This document shows positions 32,992 through 40,892 of a DNA stretch of 64,000 bases, one piece after another. A program made the position numbers and the translations under genes. This DNA is from Streptomyces sp. XY006 (GTDB taxonomy: Bacteria; Actinomycetota; Actinomycetes; Streptomycetales; Streptomycetaceae), in contig NZ_NOKT01000036.1 in NCBI RefSeq assembly GCF_002237655.1, positions 1-64,000 of the forward strand, written 5' to 3'. The notes below the pieces were generated by a model. It saw only the letters and a list, made by a program, of their open reading frames with translations, made no database searches and was not told the DNA's origin. Each line of letters starts with the position of its first letter. Position 1 is the first letter of the stretch.

Positions 32992-35043
32992 ATGGGCGGG
33001 GACACGCACGCCACCAAGCCGTCGTCCGCGGGCGCCGCGTCCGGGGAGCAGGTGCCCGGGAACGTGCTGGTCTCCATCGGGGCCCTGCTGCTCGGGATGC
33101 TGCTCGCCGCCCTCGACCAGACGATCGTCTCGACCGCGCTGCCGACGATCGTCAGCGATCTCGGCGGGCTGGATCACCTGTCCTGGGTGGTCACGGCGTA
33201 TCTGCTGGCCGCGACCGCCGCGACCCCGCTGTGGGGCAAACTCGGCGACCAGTACGGGCGCAAGCCGCTGTTCCAGACCGCGATCGTGATCTTCCTGGTC
33301 GGATCCGCGCTGTGCGGCGCGGCGCAGGACATGGCGCAGCTGATCGCGTTCCGGGCGGTGCAGGGGCTCGGCGGCGGCGGGCTGATCGTGCTGTCGATGG
33401 CGATCGTCGGCGACCTCGTGCCCCCGCGCGAACGCGGCCGCTACCAGGGGCTGTTCGGGGCCGTCTTCGGCGCGACCAGCGTGCTCGGGCCGCTGCTCGG
33501 CGGGCTGCTCACCCAGCACGCGAGCTGGCGGTGGGTGTTCTACGTCAATCTGCCCGTCGGCGTCGTCGCGCTGGCCGTGATCGCCGTGGTCCTGCGCATC
33601 CCGCGCACCCGGCAGCGGCACGTCATCGACTACCTGGGCACCTTCCTCATCGCGGCCGTCGCCACCTGCCTGGTGCTGGTCGCCTCCCTCGGCGGCACGA
33701 CCTGGGCCTGGGGCTCCGTGCAGATCGTCGGCCTGGCGGTCCTGGGCGTCGTCCTCGCCGCCGCCTTCGTGGCCGTGGAGCGCTGGGCCGCCGAACCGGT
33801 GCTGCCGCTGCGGCTGTTCCGCGTGCGGACCTTCACGCTGTCCGCCGTGATCAGCTTCGTCGTCGGCTTCGCGATGTTCGGCGCGATGACCTACCTGCCG
33901 ACGTTCCTCCAGGTCGTCCAGGGGGTGAGCCCCACCATGTCCGGGGTGCACATGCTCCCGATGGTGCTGGGGCTGCTGCTGGCCTCGACCGCCTCCGGGC
34001 AGATCGTCAGCCGCACCGGCCGCTGGAAGGTGTTCCCGATCGCCGGCACCGGGATCACCACGCTCGGGCTGCTCCTGCTGCACCAGCTCGACGAGAACAG
34101 CTCCACGGCCGAACTGAGCGGCTTCTTCTTCGTCTTCGGGCTCGGGCTCGGGCTGGTGATGCAGGTCCTCGTGCTCATCGTGCAGAACGCCGTCCCCTAC
34201 GCCGACCTGGGCGTGGCCACCTCCGGCGCGACCTTCTTCCGCTCCATCGGCGCCTCGTTCGGCGTCGCCGTCTTCGGCACGGTCTTCGCGGGCCGGCTCG
34301 GCGAGCAGCTCACGGACGCCTTCCGGGGAGCGACGCTCCCGCCCGGCGCCTCGGTGGACACGCTGGAGGCCGACCCGCGGGGCATCGCCGCCCTGCCGCC
34401 CGACCTGCGCCCGCCGGCCCTGCACGCCTACGCCACGGCCATCACCGACGTGTTCCTCTACGCCGCCCCCGTCGCCCTCCTCGGCTTCGTGCTGGCCTGG
34501 TTCCTCAAGGAGGACCGGCTGCGCGGCTCGGTCACCGTGCCCGACGCCACCCAGACCCTCGCCAGCAACCCCGTCGAGCGGTCCTCCCACGACGAGGTCT
34601 GCCGCGCCCTGTCGGTGCTCGGCACCCGGGAGGGCCGGCGCGAGATCTACCGGACGATCACCGCCCGGGCGGGCTACGACCTGCTGCCCGCCGCGAGCTG
34701 GCTGCTGCTGCGGATCCGCCGCTACGGCTCGGTGGAGCCGGGCGTGCTGGCCGAGCGCGGGCCCGTGGACCTGCCCGTGATCATGGACGCCGCGCGGCAG
34801 GTCGAGGAACGGCGGCTCGCCCTGCGGCAGGGCCTCGACCTCGTGCTGACCGACGAGGGGCGCGAGGTCGCCGAGCGGCTGGCCCAGGCGCGTGAGGACT
34901 CCCTCGCCGCGCTGCTCGGCGACTGGTGGGGGCCGGACCGGCCGACCGACCTGGAACGGCTCGTGCGGGAGCTGAACGGCGAGCTGTGCGGGGCGCGGCG
35001 CGAGCAGCCGGACGCCCCGCGGGCGGTGCGGCGGCCCGTCTGA
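32992..35043 (+). CDS. DHA2 (EmrB/QacA-type) drug exporter with C-terminal MarR-like domain
   Basis: A 683-residue MFS exporter with 14 predicted helices. Motifs include LAALDQTIVSTALPTIVSDL, GKLGDQYGRKPLF (motif A) and FRAVQGLGGGGLIVLSMAIV (motif C-like). After the last helix (about residue 500) it carries about 160 cytosolic residues with a winged-helix look (RREIYRTITARAGYDLLPAA, DLVLTDEGREVAERLAQARE), similar to MarR. This tail is not part of standard DHA2 pumps. It is divergent from the peptidoglycan-binding gene. Confidence 0.9.
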   Translation: MGGDTHATKPSSAGAASGEQVPGNVLVSIGALLLGMLLAALDQTIVSTALPTIVSDLGGLDHLSWVVTAYLLAATAATPLWGKLGDQYGRKPLFQTAIVIFLVGSALCGAAQDMAQLIAFRAVQGLGGGGLIVLSMAIVGDLVPPRERGRYQGLFGAVFGATSVLGPLLGGLLTQHASWRWVFYVNLPVGVVALAVIAVVLRIPRTRQRHVIDYLGTFLIAAVATCLVLVASLGGTTWAWGSVQIVGLAVLGVVLAAAFVAVERWAAEPVLPLRLFRVRTFTLSAVISFVVGFAMFGAMTYLPTFLQVVQGVSPTMSGVHMLPMVLGLLLASTASGQIVSRTGRWKVFPIAGTGITTLGLLLLHQLDENSSTAELSGFFFVFGLGLGLVMQVLVLIVQNAVPYADLGVATSGATFFRSIGASFGVAVFGTVFAGRLGEQLTDAFRGATLPPGASVDTLEADPRGIAALPPDLRPPALHAYATAITDVFLYAAPVALLGFVLAWFLKEDRLRGSVTVPDATQTLASNPVERSSHDEVCRALSVLGTREGRREIYRTITARAGYDLLPAASWLLLRIRRYGSVEPGVLAERGPVDLPVIMDAARQVEERRLALRQGLDLVLTDEGREVAERLAQAREDSLAALLGDWWGPDRPTDLERLVRELNGELCGARREQPDAPRAVRRPV

Positions 35044-35045
35044 CC

Positions 35046-35549
35046 TCAGGCGAGCCGTCTGCTGAACCAGTGCTCCGCGTACGGGTCGGCGTTGTGCGGC
35101 GCGGTCTCGCGGTAGCCGAGCCGGGCGTACAGGGCGCGGGCCTCCACGAGGTCGCCGCGGGTGTCGAGGACCATCCGCGTGGCTCCGAGCGCGCGGGCGG
35201 CGTCCTCGGCGGCCCGGACCAGCAGGGGCGCGCCGCCCTTGCCGCGCATCGCCGCGTGCACGAAGACCCGCTTGAGCTCGGCCGTCGTGGCGTCCAGCAG
35301 CCGTACGCCCGCGGTGCCGGCCGGCTCGCCGCCGTACCGGGCGACCAGCAACCGCCCGCGCGGCGGCGCGAGGTCCGCGCCCGGCTGCCTCGCGATCTCC
35401 CGCTCCAGTTCGTCGGGGTCGGTGCGCCGCCCTTCGCGCAGCAGGTACCAGCGGTCGCTCACCTCGGTGTAGTACGCCCGCCAGAGCGCGGCGGCGACCG
35501 GGGAGTCGTACGGTTCCGGGAGCACGGTCCAGGTGGTCATGACCCGCAT
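35046..35549 (-). CDS. GNAT-family N-acetyltransferase
   Basis: A 167-residue GNAT enzyme. Key segments are LLVARYGGEPAGTAGVRLLD, LKRVFVHAAMRGKGGAPLLV (the acetyl-CoA pyrophosphate loop R-G-K-G-G-A, a slight variant of Q/RxxGxG/A) and LDTRGDLVEARALYARLGYR. Substrate is unknown. Two in-frame ATG codons (35549, 35540) could serve as start. It converges with the exporter gene, three bases apart. Confidence 0.88.
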   Translation of the reverse strand: MRVMTTWTVLPEPYDSPVAAALWRAYYTEVSDRWYLLREGRRTDPDELEREIARQPGADLAPPRGRLLVARYGGEPAGTAGVRLLDATTAELKRVFVHAAMRGKGGAPLLVRAAEDAARALGATRMVLDTRGDLVEARALYARLGYRETAPHNADPYAEHWFSRRLA

Positions 35550-35707
35550 TCTCGACAGGCGTCCCTCCCGTCACACAACCGTTTATCCGGGGGCGTCCGG
35601 GCGCCCCGGCCGGCCGGGGCGCCGTTTGGCGGCGGGCTTTGGGGCAACCCGAACTGCGAACCGGCTCGCGAGGACGGCCGGTTGGGCCGAGAACCCGGAA
35701 GGCATTC

Positions 35708-36403
35708 ATGTCCACTGGCCTGATCATTGCTCTGATCGTGATCGCGGCGGTCGTCGTCATCATCGCGGCCGTCATGACCCTGCGCGCCCGCGGGCCTCGG
35801 CGTGGCCCGAGCCTGAAGCGGCGCTTCGGACCCGAGTACGAGCGGGTCGTCGCCCGGCACGACGGTGACACCAAGGCCGCCGAGCGCGAGCTGACCGAGC
35901 GCGTGCAGCGCCACGGCGACCTGCGCGTGCGGCCGTTGGAGCCGGCCCAGCGCGAGCAGTACGAGGCGCGCTGGACGGCCGCCCAGGAGCGGTTCGTCGA
36001 CTCGCCGCGAGACGCGGTCGCCGAGGCGGACCGGCTGATCGGCGAGCTGGCCGGCGCCCGGGGCTTCCCGGACGGCGGGCAGTACGAGGAGCAGCTCGCC
36101 GCGCTGTCCGTGCACCACGCCCACCACGTGGACGGCTACCGGCGGGTGCACCGTGCGGCGCACCTGCGCGCGGAGGACGCGCGCGACGGCGGCCAGGGTA
36201 CGGAAGACATGCGCGAGGCCATGGTGGCGGCCCGCGCGCTGTTCGAGGAACTGGTGCGGCCCGGTCACCACGACGGTGGCCGGCACGAGGAGGGCCGGCA
36301 CGAGGGGCACCAGCGTGCCGGGCTGAACGGCGGCCGCAAGACCGAGGCCCGCGGCGGCCACATGCCGTGGGCGATGAACCGACGCCAGGCGAAGGAGAGC
36401 TGA
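35708..36403 (+). CDS. Membrane-anchored protein with helical FVD-PR-AV-EAD domain
   Basis: A 231-residue protein. One N-terminal membrane helix (GLIIALIVIAAVVVIIAAVM, residues 4-23) is followed by a charged helical domain with RFVDSPRDAVAEADRLIGEL, shared with the next gene. A His/Gly-rich tail (HHDGGRHEEGRHEGHQ) may bind metal. No function is recognised. The ATG at 35708 follows GGAAGG and four bases separate it from the next gene, so the two are co-transcribed. Confidence 0.8.
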   Translation: MSTGLIIALIVIAAVVVIIAAVMTLRARGPRRGPSLKRRFGPEYERVVARHDGDTKAAERELTERVQRHGDLRVRPLEPAQREQYEARWTAAQERFVDSPRDAVAEADRLIGELAGARGFPDGGQYEEQLAALSVHHAHHVDGYRRVHRAAHLRAEDARDGGQGTEDMREAMVAARALFEELVRPGHHDGGRHEEGRHEGHQRAGLNGGRKTEARGGHMPWAMNRRQAKES

Positions 36404-36407
36404 GGCG

Positions 36408-37388
36408 ATGACCGACATGACCCGACCGCCCGGCGACCACACACCGACCGCGCCCGACGCCCGCGGCGAGAGCGCCCTGGGCACCGGCCACGGCACCACG
36501 GCCCCGGGCACCCACCAGGGCACCGACGCGGACCGCGCGGCGGCCCCCGGCACGGGCACGCCCGGTACGGCGTCACCGCGCGGCGACGAGCCCGGCACCG
36601 GCACGCCGGTGAGGGAAGCGCCCCACGGGGACGCCCTGGGCATGGGGACGTCCGGCAGGGAAGCGCCCCACGGGGACGCCCTGGGCATGGGGACGTCCGG
36701 CAGGGACGCGCCCCGCGGGGACGCCCTGGGCATGGGGACGTCCGGCAGGGACGCGCCCCGCGGGGACGCCCTGGGCATGGGGACGTCCGGCAGGGAAGCG
36801 CCCCACGGGGACGCCCTGGGCATGGGGACGTCCGGCAGGGAAGCGCCCCACGGGGACGCCCTGGGCACGGGGACGTCCGGCAGGGAAGCGCCCCACGGAG
36901 ACGCCCTGGGCACGGGAACGTCCGGCAGGGAAGCGCCCCACGGAGACGCCCTGGGCACGGGAACGTCCGGCAGGGAAGCGCCCCATGGAGACGCCCTCGG
37001 TGCCGTGACGCCCGGCAGGGAAGGCTCCCGCGGGGACGCCCTCGGCGCCGGAGCCTCCGGCCGGGGTGAGGCCCGTGGCGAGGTGCACGGCACTCGCGAC
37101 CGGCTCTTCCCGCACGACGACTCGGGCAAGTTCGGCGAGCGGCTGCAGCACGCGGTCGCGGGGTTCGTCGACGGGCCCCGGGCCGCCGTCGAGGAGGCCG
37201 ATCACCTGCTGGAGGAGATCGCGGCCCGGTTCACCGAGGCCGTGACCGAGCGCCGCCGCACCCTGCGCCACTCCTGGCAGTCGGTGGAGGGCGGCGAGGG
37301 CCGGCCCGTGTCGTCCGCCGACACCGAGCAGCTCCGGCTGGCCCTGAAGGACTACCGGGAGCTGGCGGAACGGCTGTTGCACGTGTGA
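36408..37388 (+). CDS. Protein with ten 15-residue tandem repeats and helical FVD-PR-AV-EAD domain
   Basis: A 326-residue protein. Residues 1-69 are Pro/Gly/Thr-rich. Residues 70-219 are ten tandem copies of a 15-residue unit (consensus EAPHGDALGMGTSGR), encoded by 45-bp DNA repeats. The C-terminal part contains GFVDGPRAAVEEADHLLEEI, a domain shared with the preceding gene product. No signal or membrane helix is seen. The repeat region is probably disordered. Function is unknown; the pair could form a membrane-cytosol complex through the shared helical domain. Confidence 0.8.
   Translation: MTDMTRPPGDHTPTAPDARGESALGTGHGTTAPGTHQGTDADRAAAPGTGTPGTASPRGDEPGTGTPVREAPHGDALGMGTSGREAPHGDALGMGTSGRDAPRGDALGMGTSGRDAPRGDALGMGTSGREAPHGDALGMGTSGREAPHGDALGTGTSGREAPHGDALGTGTSGREAPHGDALGTGTSGREAPHGDALGAVTPGREGSRGDALGAGASGRGEARGEVHGTRDRLFPHDDSGKFGERLQHAVAGFVDGPRAAVEEADHLLEEIAARFTEAVTERRRTLRHSWQSVEGGEGRPVSSADTEQLRLALKDYRELAERLLHV
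36615..37064 (+). repeat. Coding minisatellite: ten 45-bp tandem repeats
   Basis: Ten units of 45 bp, each encoding 15 residues. Units 1, 2 and 5 encode EAPHGDALGMGTSGR; 3 and 4 begin DAPR; 6-8 have GTGT for GMGT; 9 and 10 are diverged. Adjacent units 3/4 and 7/8 are nearly identical at the DNA level, a sign of recent duplication. Confidence 0.95.
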
Positions 37389-37406
37389 CCCGGGTGAACG
37401 GCCCGG

Positions 37407-37814
37407 TCAGCGATCCGCCCGGCGCTCCCGCCACTGCCGTACGACGTCCTCGACGTCGTACGGCTTCTTTCCCAGCGGGGGGCCGGGCGGCGGCTTGAAC
37501 ATCATCTCGCGGATCTTGTCGTTGATCTCGCCGATGATCTTCCGGACCATCGGCTCGGAGGGCGCCGCGTACGCGGCCTGGAGCGCGTCCTCCGCCTCCT
37601 TGCGCAGCGCCAGCGCCGGAGGGAGCACGGAGAGGCCCTCGCGGGCCATCTTCCGCTTCACCCACCACAGTTCGTCGTAGGTGTTCTCCACGTCGTGCGG
37701 GAGCGGGCGGCCTGCCCCCGGCAGCCGGTCGAACTCCCCGCGCGCCTCCGCGTCGCGGATCTGCTTGTCGACCCAGGACCCGAAGTCCACCCCGGGTGGC
37801 TTTCGCTCGGTCAT
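37407..37814 (-). CDS. DUF1992 (DnaJ-C28-like) family protein
   Basis: A 135-residue protein. The conserved block is VDKQIRDAEARGEFDRLPGA, then GRPLPHDVENTYDELWWVKR KMAREG, the family signature also found in DNAJC28. A conserved Lys/Arg-rich C-terminus ends with DVVRQWRERRADR. Function is unknown. The ATG at 37814 is used; a longer frame upstream adds nine residues without support. Confidence 0.88.
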   Translation of the reverse strand: MTERKPPGVDFGSWVDKQIRDAEARGEFDRLPGAGRPLPHDVENTYDELWWVKRKMAREGLSVLPPALALRKEAEDALQAAYAAPSEPMVRKIIGEINDKIREMMFKPPPGPPLGKKPYDVEDVVRQWRERRADR

Positions 37815-37902
37815 GAGGCCATTGTGCCGGACACGGCGCAACTGGGCGTTCTATCATTCGGCGGGCTTGCAGACCCACCGGGACGTCTCAGGAGGAGCGC
37901 AC

Positions 37903-38295
37903 GTGCTCGAACTCACCATGGCCGCCGTGTCCGCGGCGGAGGAGGGTGCCACGGCCGGCATGCTCATGGCCGACGCGCCCAGCGAGCCGGGTGCCGTGCT
38001 GCGGGTGGGCCGCGACAAGTCGGTGTGCCGGCTCAGCACCCCGGACGACTGGCTGTTCGTCTCCCGCGTCCACCTGGAGTTCCTGTGCGGGCCCGACGGC
38101 ACCTGGCAGGTCACCTGGCTGCGCGGCTCCCAGCCCGACCCGTCCTCCGAGGTCCGCCTGACGATCGGCGAGTACACCCAGCCGCTCGCCTACGGCGGCA
38201 CCGTCCCGCTGCCCCGGGGCGGCAGCGGTGAGCTGGTCGTGCAGGACCGCACCGCCCCGCGGAGCGTCAACGTGGGCTTCTTCCACGAGGTGTGA
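37903..38295 (+). CDS. FHA-like domain protein
   Basis: A 130-residue protein with an FHA-like arrangement: VLRVGRDKSVCRLSTPDDWL (GR and the following phosphobinding loop) and FVSRVHLEFLCGPDGTWQVT (S-R-x-H motif). FHA modules bind phosphothreonine peptides, so it may act with Ser/Thr kinases. GTG at 37903 has GGAGGAG upstream, which decides the start. It is divergent from the DUF1992 gene. Confidence 0.78.
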   Translation: MLELTMAAVSAAEEGATAGMLMADAPSEPGAVLRVGRDKSVCRLSTPDDWLFVSRVHLEFLCGPDGTWQVTWLRGSQPDPSSEVRLTIGEYTQPLAYGGTVPLPRGGSGELVVQDRTAPRSVNVGFFHEV

Positions 38296-38351
38296 CGGCC
38301 GGGGCGTACGGCATCGGACGGCCCTGGGTCACGGCACCCGACGGCCCGCGC

Positions 38352-39020
38352 TCACACCACCCGGGCCAGCGCGAAGCCGTCGTAGCCCTTCATGCCGACC
38401 GTCTGGATCGCCGTGCCGCTCAGCCTCGGATGCTCGGCGATCAGGTCGATCGCGGCGCGGGTGCCCGTCACGTCGGGAGCGGTGGCGGCGGCGTCGACGA
38501 CCCGGCCGCCGCGCACCACGTTGTCGAGGACGATCAGGCTGCCCGTGCTGGTGAGCTTGAGCGCCCACTCCACGTAGTGCGGGTTGTTGACCTTGTCGGC
38601 GTCGATGAAGACCAGGTCGAACGGCGGCGGGTTCTCGTCGGCCAGCTGGGGCAGTGACTCCAGGGCCGGCCCGACCCGCACCTCGACGAGCCGGTCGAGC
38701 CCGGCGCGGGCGATGTTGCGGACGGCGACCTCGGCGTGCCGGGGGTCGTACTCCAGGGAGACCAGCCGCCCGTCGGCGGGCAGGGCGCGGGCCAGCCAGA
38801 TGGTGCTGTACCCGCCGAGCGTGCCGATCTCCAGGATGTGGCGTGCGCCCTGGATCTGGGCCAGGAGCTGCAGGAGCTTGCCCTGGTTGCCCGCCACGTT
38901 GATGTGCGGAAGCCCGGCGGCGTCGCTGTCGCGCAGGGCGGCCGCCAGGGCTTCGTCGTCCGGGGCGAGCCGGTCGGTGAAGTAGGCGTCGACCTCGTCC
39001 CAGACGTGCGACTCGCTCAT
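38352..39020 (-). CDS. O-methyltransferase family 3 (CCoAOMT/SAFB-type)
   Basis: A 222-residue SAM-dependent O-methyltransferase. Motifs are HILEIGTLGGYSTIWLARAL (SAM-binding), VSLEYDPRHAEVAVRNIARA, and DLVFIDADKVNNPHYVEWAL (metal-binding Asp region). The N-terminal GLPHINVAGNQGKLLQLLAQ is typical. It is likely Mg2+-dependent and acts on a catechol or other small phenolic. An inverted repeat 30 bp upstream may be its operator. Confidence 0.9.
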   Translation of the reverse strand: MSESHVWDEVDAYFTDRLAPDDEALAAALRDSDAAGLPHINVAGNQGKLLQLLAQIQGARHILEIGTLGGYSTIWLARALPADGRLVSLEYDPRHAEVAVRNIARAGLDRLVEVRVGPALESLPQLADENPPPFDLVFIDADKVNNPHYVEWALKLTSTGSLIVLDNVVRGGRVVDAAATAPDVTGTRAAIDLIAEHPRLSGTAIQTVGMKGYDGFALARVV

Positions 39021-39050
39021 GCATCCCTGCCTCTCGTACGTCCGCGCATG

Positions 39051-39065
39051 GTTAGCGTGTCTAAC
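39051..39065. promoter_or_regulatory. Inverted repeat GTTAG-CGTGT-CTAAC upstream of the O-methyltransferase
   Basis: Perfect 5-bp arms with a 5-bp centre, about 30 bp upstream of the start codon; placed where a TetR- or MarR-type operator would be. No adjacent regulator gene is seen. Confidence 0.5.
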
Positions 39066-39115
39066 TACTGGCGCTGACGACGATAGTTGGTGCGGCCTTC
39101 GCTGTCAGTGGCTTC

Positions 39116-40501
39116 TCACTCCGCGTGTCGACCGGCCACCGAGGGCGCCGAGCCGGGCAGCGGGCGTCCCGCCGACTCCGCCATGCGCCACACCGCGAAA
39201 CCGCCGATCACGGCCGCGGCCATCATGTAGTACGCGGGCATCATCATGTCCCCGGTCGCGCCGATCAGGGCCGTGACCACCAGCGGGGTCGTGCCGCCGA
39301 ACAGCGACACGGAGACGTTGAAGCCGATGGACAGCGAGCCGTAGCGGACCCTGGTCGGGAACAGCGCCGGCAGGGCCGAGGGCATCGCGGCCGTGAAGCA
39401 GACCAGCAGCAGGCCCAGGGCGCCCATGCCGAGCGCGACCGCGAGCAGGCTGCCCTCGCGGATCAGCAGCAGGGCCGGGACGGACAGCAGCAGGAAGCCC
39501 GCGCAGCCCGCGGCGATCACCGGGCGGCGGCCGACGCGGTCGGTGAGCGCGCCGGCGAACGGCTGGACGATCATCATCAGCGTCATCACACCGAGCACGA
39601 CGAGCAGACCGTGCGTCTCGTCGTAGTGGAGCTCGCTGGTCAGGTAGCTCGGCATGTACGACAGCAGCATGTAGTCGGTGACGTTGAAGACCAGCACCAG
39701 GCCGACGCAGAGCAGCAGCGCCCGCCACTGGCCGGTGACCATCTCGCGCAGCGGCACCTTGGGCCGGTCCTTCTCGGCCTTGGCGACCTCGGCGGCGAAG
39801 GCCGGGGTCTCCTCCAGGCGCATCCGCAGGTACAGGCCGATGAGGCCCATCGGGCCCGCGATCAGGAACGGCACGCGCCAGCCCCAGGACGTGAGGTCGT
39901 CGGCGGAGAGCAGGGCGGTCATCAGCGTGACCAGGCCCGCGCCGCCGATGTAGCCGGCGAGCGTGCCGAACTCCAGCCAGCTGCCGAGGAAGCCGCGCCG
40001 CTTGTCGGGGGCGTACTCGGCGATGAAGGTCGAGGCGCCGGCGTACTCGCCGCCGGTGGAGAAGCCCTGCACCAGGCGGGCCGCGAGCAGCAGGACCGGC
40101 GCGCCGACACCGATCGTCGCGTACGACGGGATCAGACCGATCGCGAAGGTGCCCACGGCCATCATGATCATGGTCAGGGCGAGGACCTTCTGGCGGCCGA
40201 CGCGGTCGCCGAGCGGGCCGAAGACCATGCCGCCGAGGGGGCGGACCAGGAAGGCCGCGGCGAAGGCGCCGAAGGTGGAGAGCAACTGGGCGGTGGGGTT
40301 GCCGGAGGGGAAGAAGACCTTGCCCAGCGTGACCGCGATGTAGCTGTAGACACCGAAGTCGAACCATTCCATCGCGTTGCCCAGCGCGGCCGCCTTCACC
40401 GCGCGCCGGACGAGCGCGGGGTCGGTGACGGTGGCGTCGGGGGCTTTCGCGGAACGGTTCTTCAGGACGGACGCGGGGGTGACGACTGAGGCAGTCGACA
40501 A
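39116..40501 (-). CDS. MHS-type MFS transporter (ProP-like)
   Basis: A 461-residue 12-helix symporter of the metabolite:H+ family. The N-terminal WFDFGVYSYIAVTLGKVFFP, then GPLGDRVGRQKVLALTMIMM (motif A), QGFSTGGEYAGASTFIAEYA, and the second-half TDRVGRRPVIAAGCAG are typical of proline/betaine (ProP) and dicarboxylate (KgtP) carriers. TTG at 40501 is the likely start, as no ATG/GTG precedes the first helix in a coding-like position. The solute is not known. Confidence 0.88.
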   Translation of the reverse strand: MSTASVVTPASVLKNRSAKAPDATVTDPALVRRAVKAAALGNAMEWFDFGVYSYIAVTLGKVFFPSGNPTAQLLSTFGAFAAAFLVRPLGGMVFGPLGDRVGRQKVLALTMIMMAVGTFAIGLIPSYATIGVGAPVLLLAARLVQGFSTGGEYAGASTFIAEYAPDKRRGFLGSWLEFGTLAGYIGGAGLVTLMTALLSADDLTSWGWRVPFLIAGPMGLIGLYLRMRLEETPAFAAEVAKAEKDRPKVPLREMVTGQWRALLLCVGLVLVFNVTDYMLLSYMPSYLTSELHYDETHGLLVVLGVMTLMMIVQPFAGALTDRVGRRPVIAAGCAGFLLLSVPALLLIREGSLLAVALGMGALGLLLVCFTAAMPSALPALFPTRVRYGSLSIGFNVSVSLFGGTTPLVVTALIGATGDMMMPAYYMMAAAVIGGFAVWRMAESAGRPLPGSAPSVAGRHAE

Positions 40502-40767
40502 GACTCGCTCGCCTACCTTTCGACGGGGACAGGGACGCGGTCCCGCGCGGCGGCGCTGTCGTACGGGCCGAAAAGCGACGATAGGCGGGTTTACGCCGGT
40601 TACGGGCGGTGTGCCGATCGTTGCAGGCTGCACGTAAAACGTGGTTGCGCTGGTGCGTCTGCCCACTCGGGCGCGGTTCCCACCAGATCGCGATGTGACC
40701 CTTCTCGCGTCGCGGAGAGGCGGGTGCAAGTCGCCCGGATTATCGTCATCCGGAAAAAGGACGACAT

Positions 40768-40827
40768 ATGTCAGGTGAACCCGGGGTGGCCCGCGTCTTC
40801 CCCCCGGGGGCGCCGTACGCCCCTTAG
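40768..40827 (+). CDS. Possible 19-residue leader peptide
   Basis: ATG preceded by AAAAAGGACGACAT gives MSGEPGVARVFPPGAPYAP and a TAG stop. It is Pro-rich (PPG and AP-Y-AP) and ends 14 bases before a stable hairpin that lies ahead of the GT87-PAP2 gene. The strong ribosome site is the main support. It could be a regulatory leader peptide; there is no homology evidence. Confidence 0.45.
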   Translation: MSGEPGVARVFPPGAPYAP

Positions 40828-40828
40828 G

Positions 40829-40871
40829 GTTCGCGGAGGAAATCCCGCATCTCGGACATGCGGGATGAACC
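40829..40871 (+). promoter_or_regulatory. Hairpin between the short ORF and the GT87-PAP2 gene
   Basis: ATCCCGCAT (40842-40850) pairs with ATGCGGGAT (40858-40866) around a 7-base loop, with outer GGTTC/GAACC able to extend it. It lies about 20 bp before the start of the next gene and lacks a U-run. It may be an attenuator or sequester the GGGAGG ribosome site region. Confidence 0.55.
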
Positions 40872-40892
40872 GGGGCGGGAGGCCGACGAGGC

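Larger units (their letters stand above)
40502..40892. other. Intergenic region with promoters, possible leader peptide and hairpin
   Basis: A 390-bp gap between divergent genes. The left part has the AT-richer upstream region of the MFS gene (for example 40570-40640). The right part contains the short frame at 40768 and the hairpin at 40842, described separately. No larger gene is seen. Confidence 0.6.

Noticed and set aside
32866..35874. A 1002-codon open frame on the minus strand opposite the DHA2 exporter
   Set aside because: It mirrors the exporter codons (Gly/Arg/Val/Gln/His-rich, no domain), as expected for an antisense frame in 73% GC DNA.
36615..37064. Possible CRISPR array
   Set aside because: The 45-bp units are directly adjacent without spacers, stay in frame in a protein and have no Cas genes nearby.
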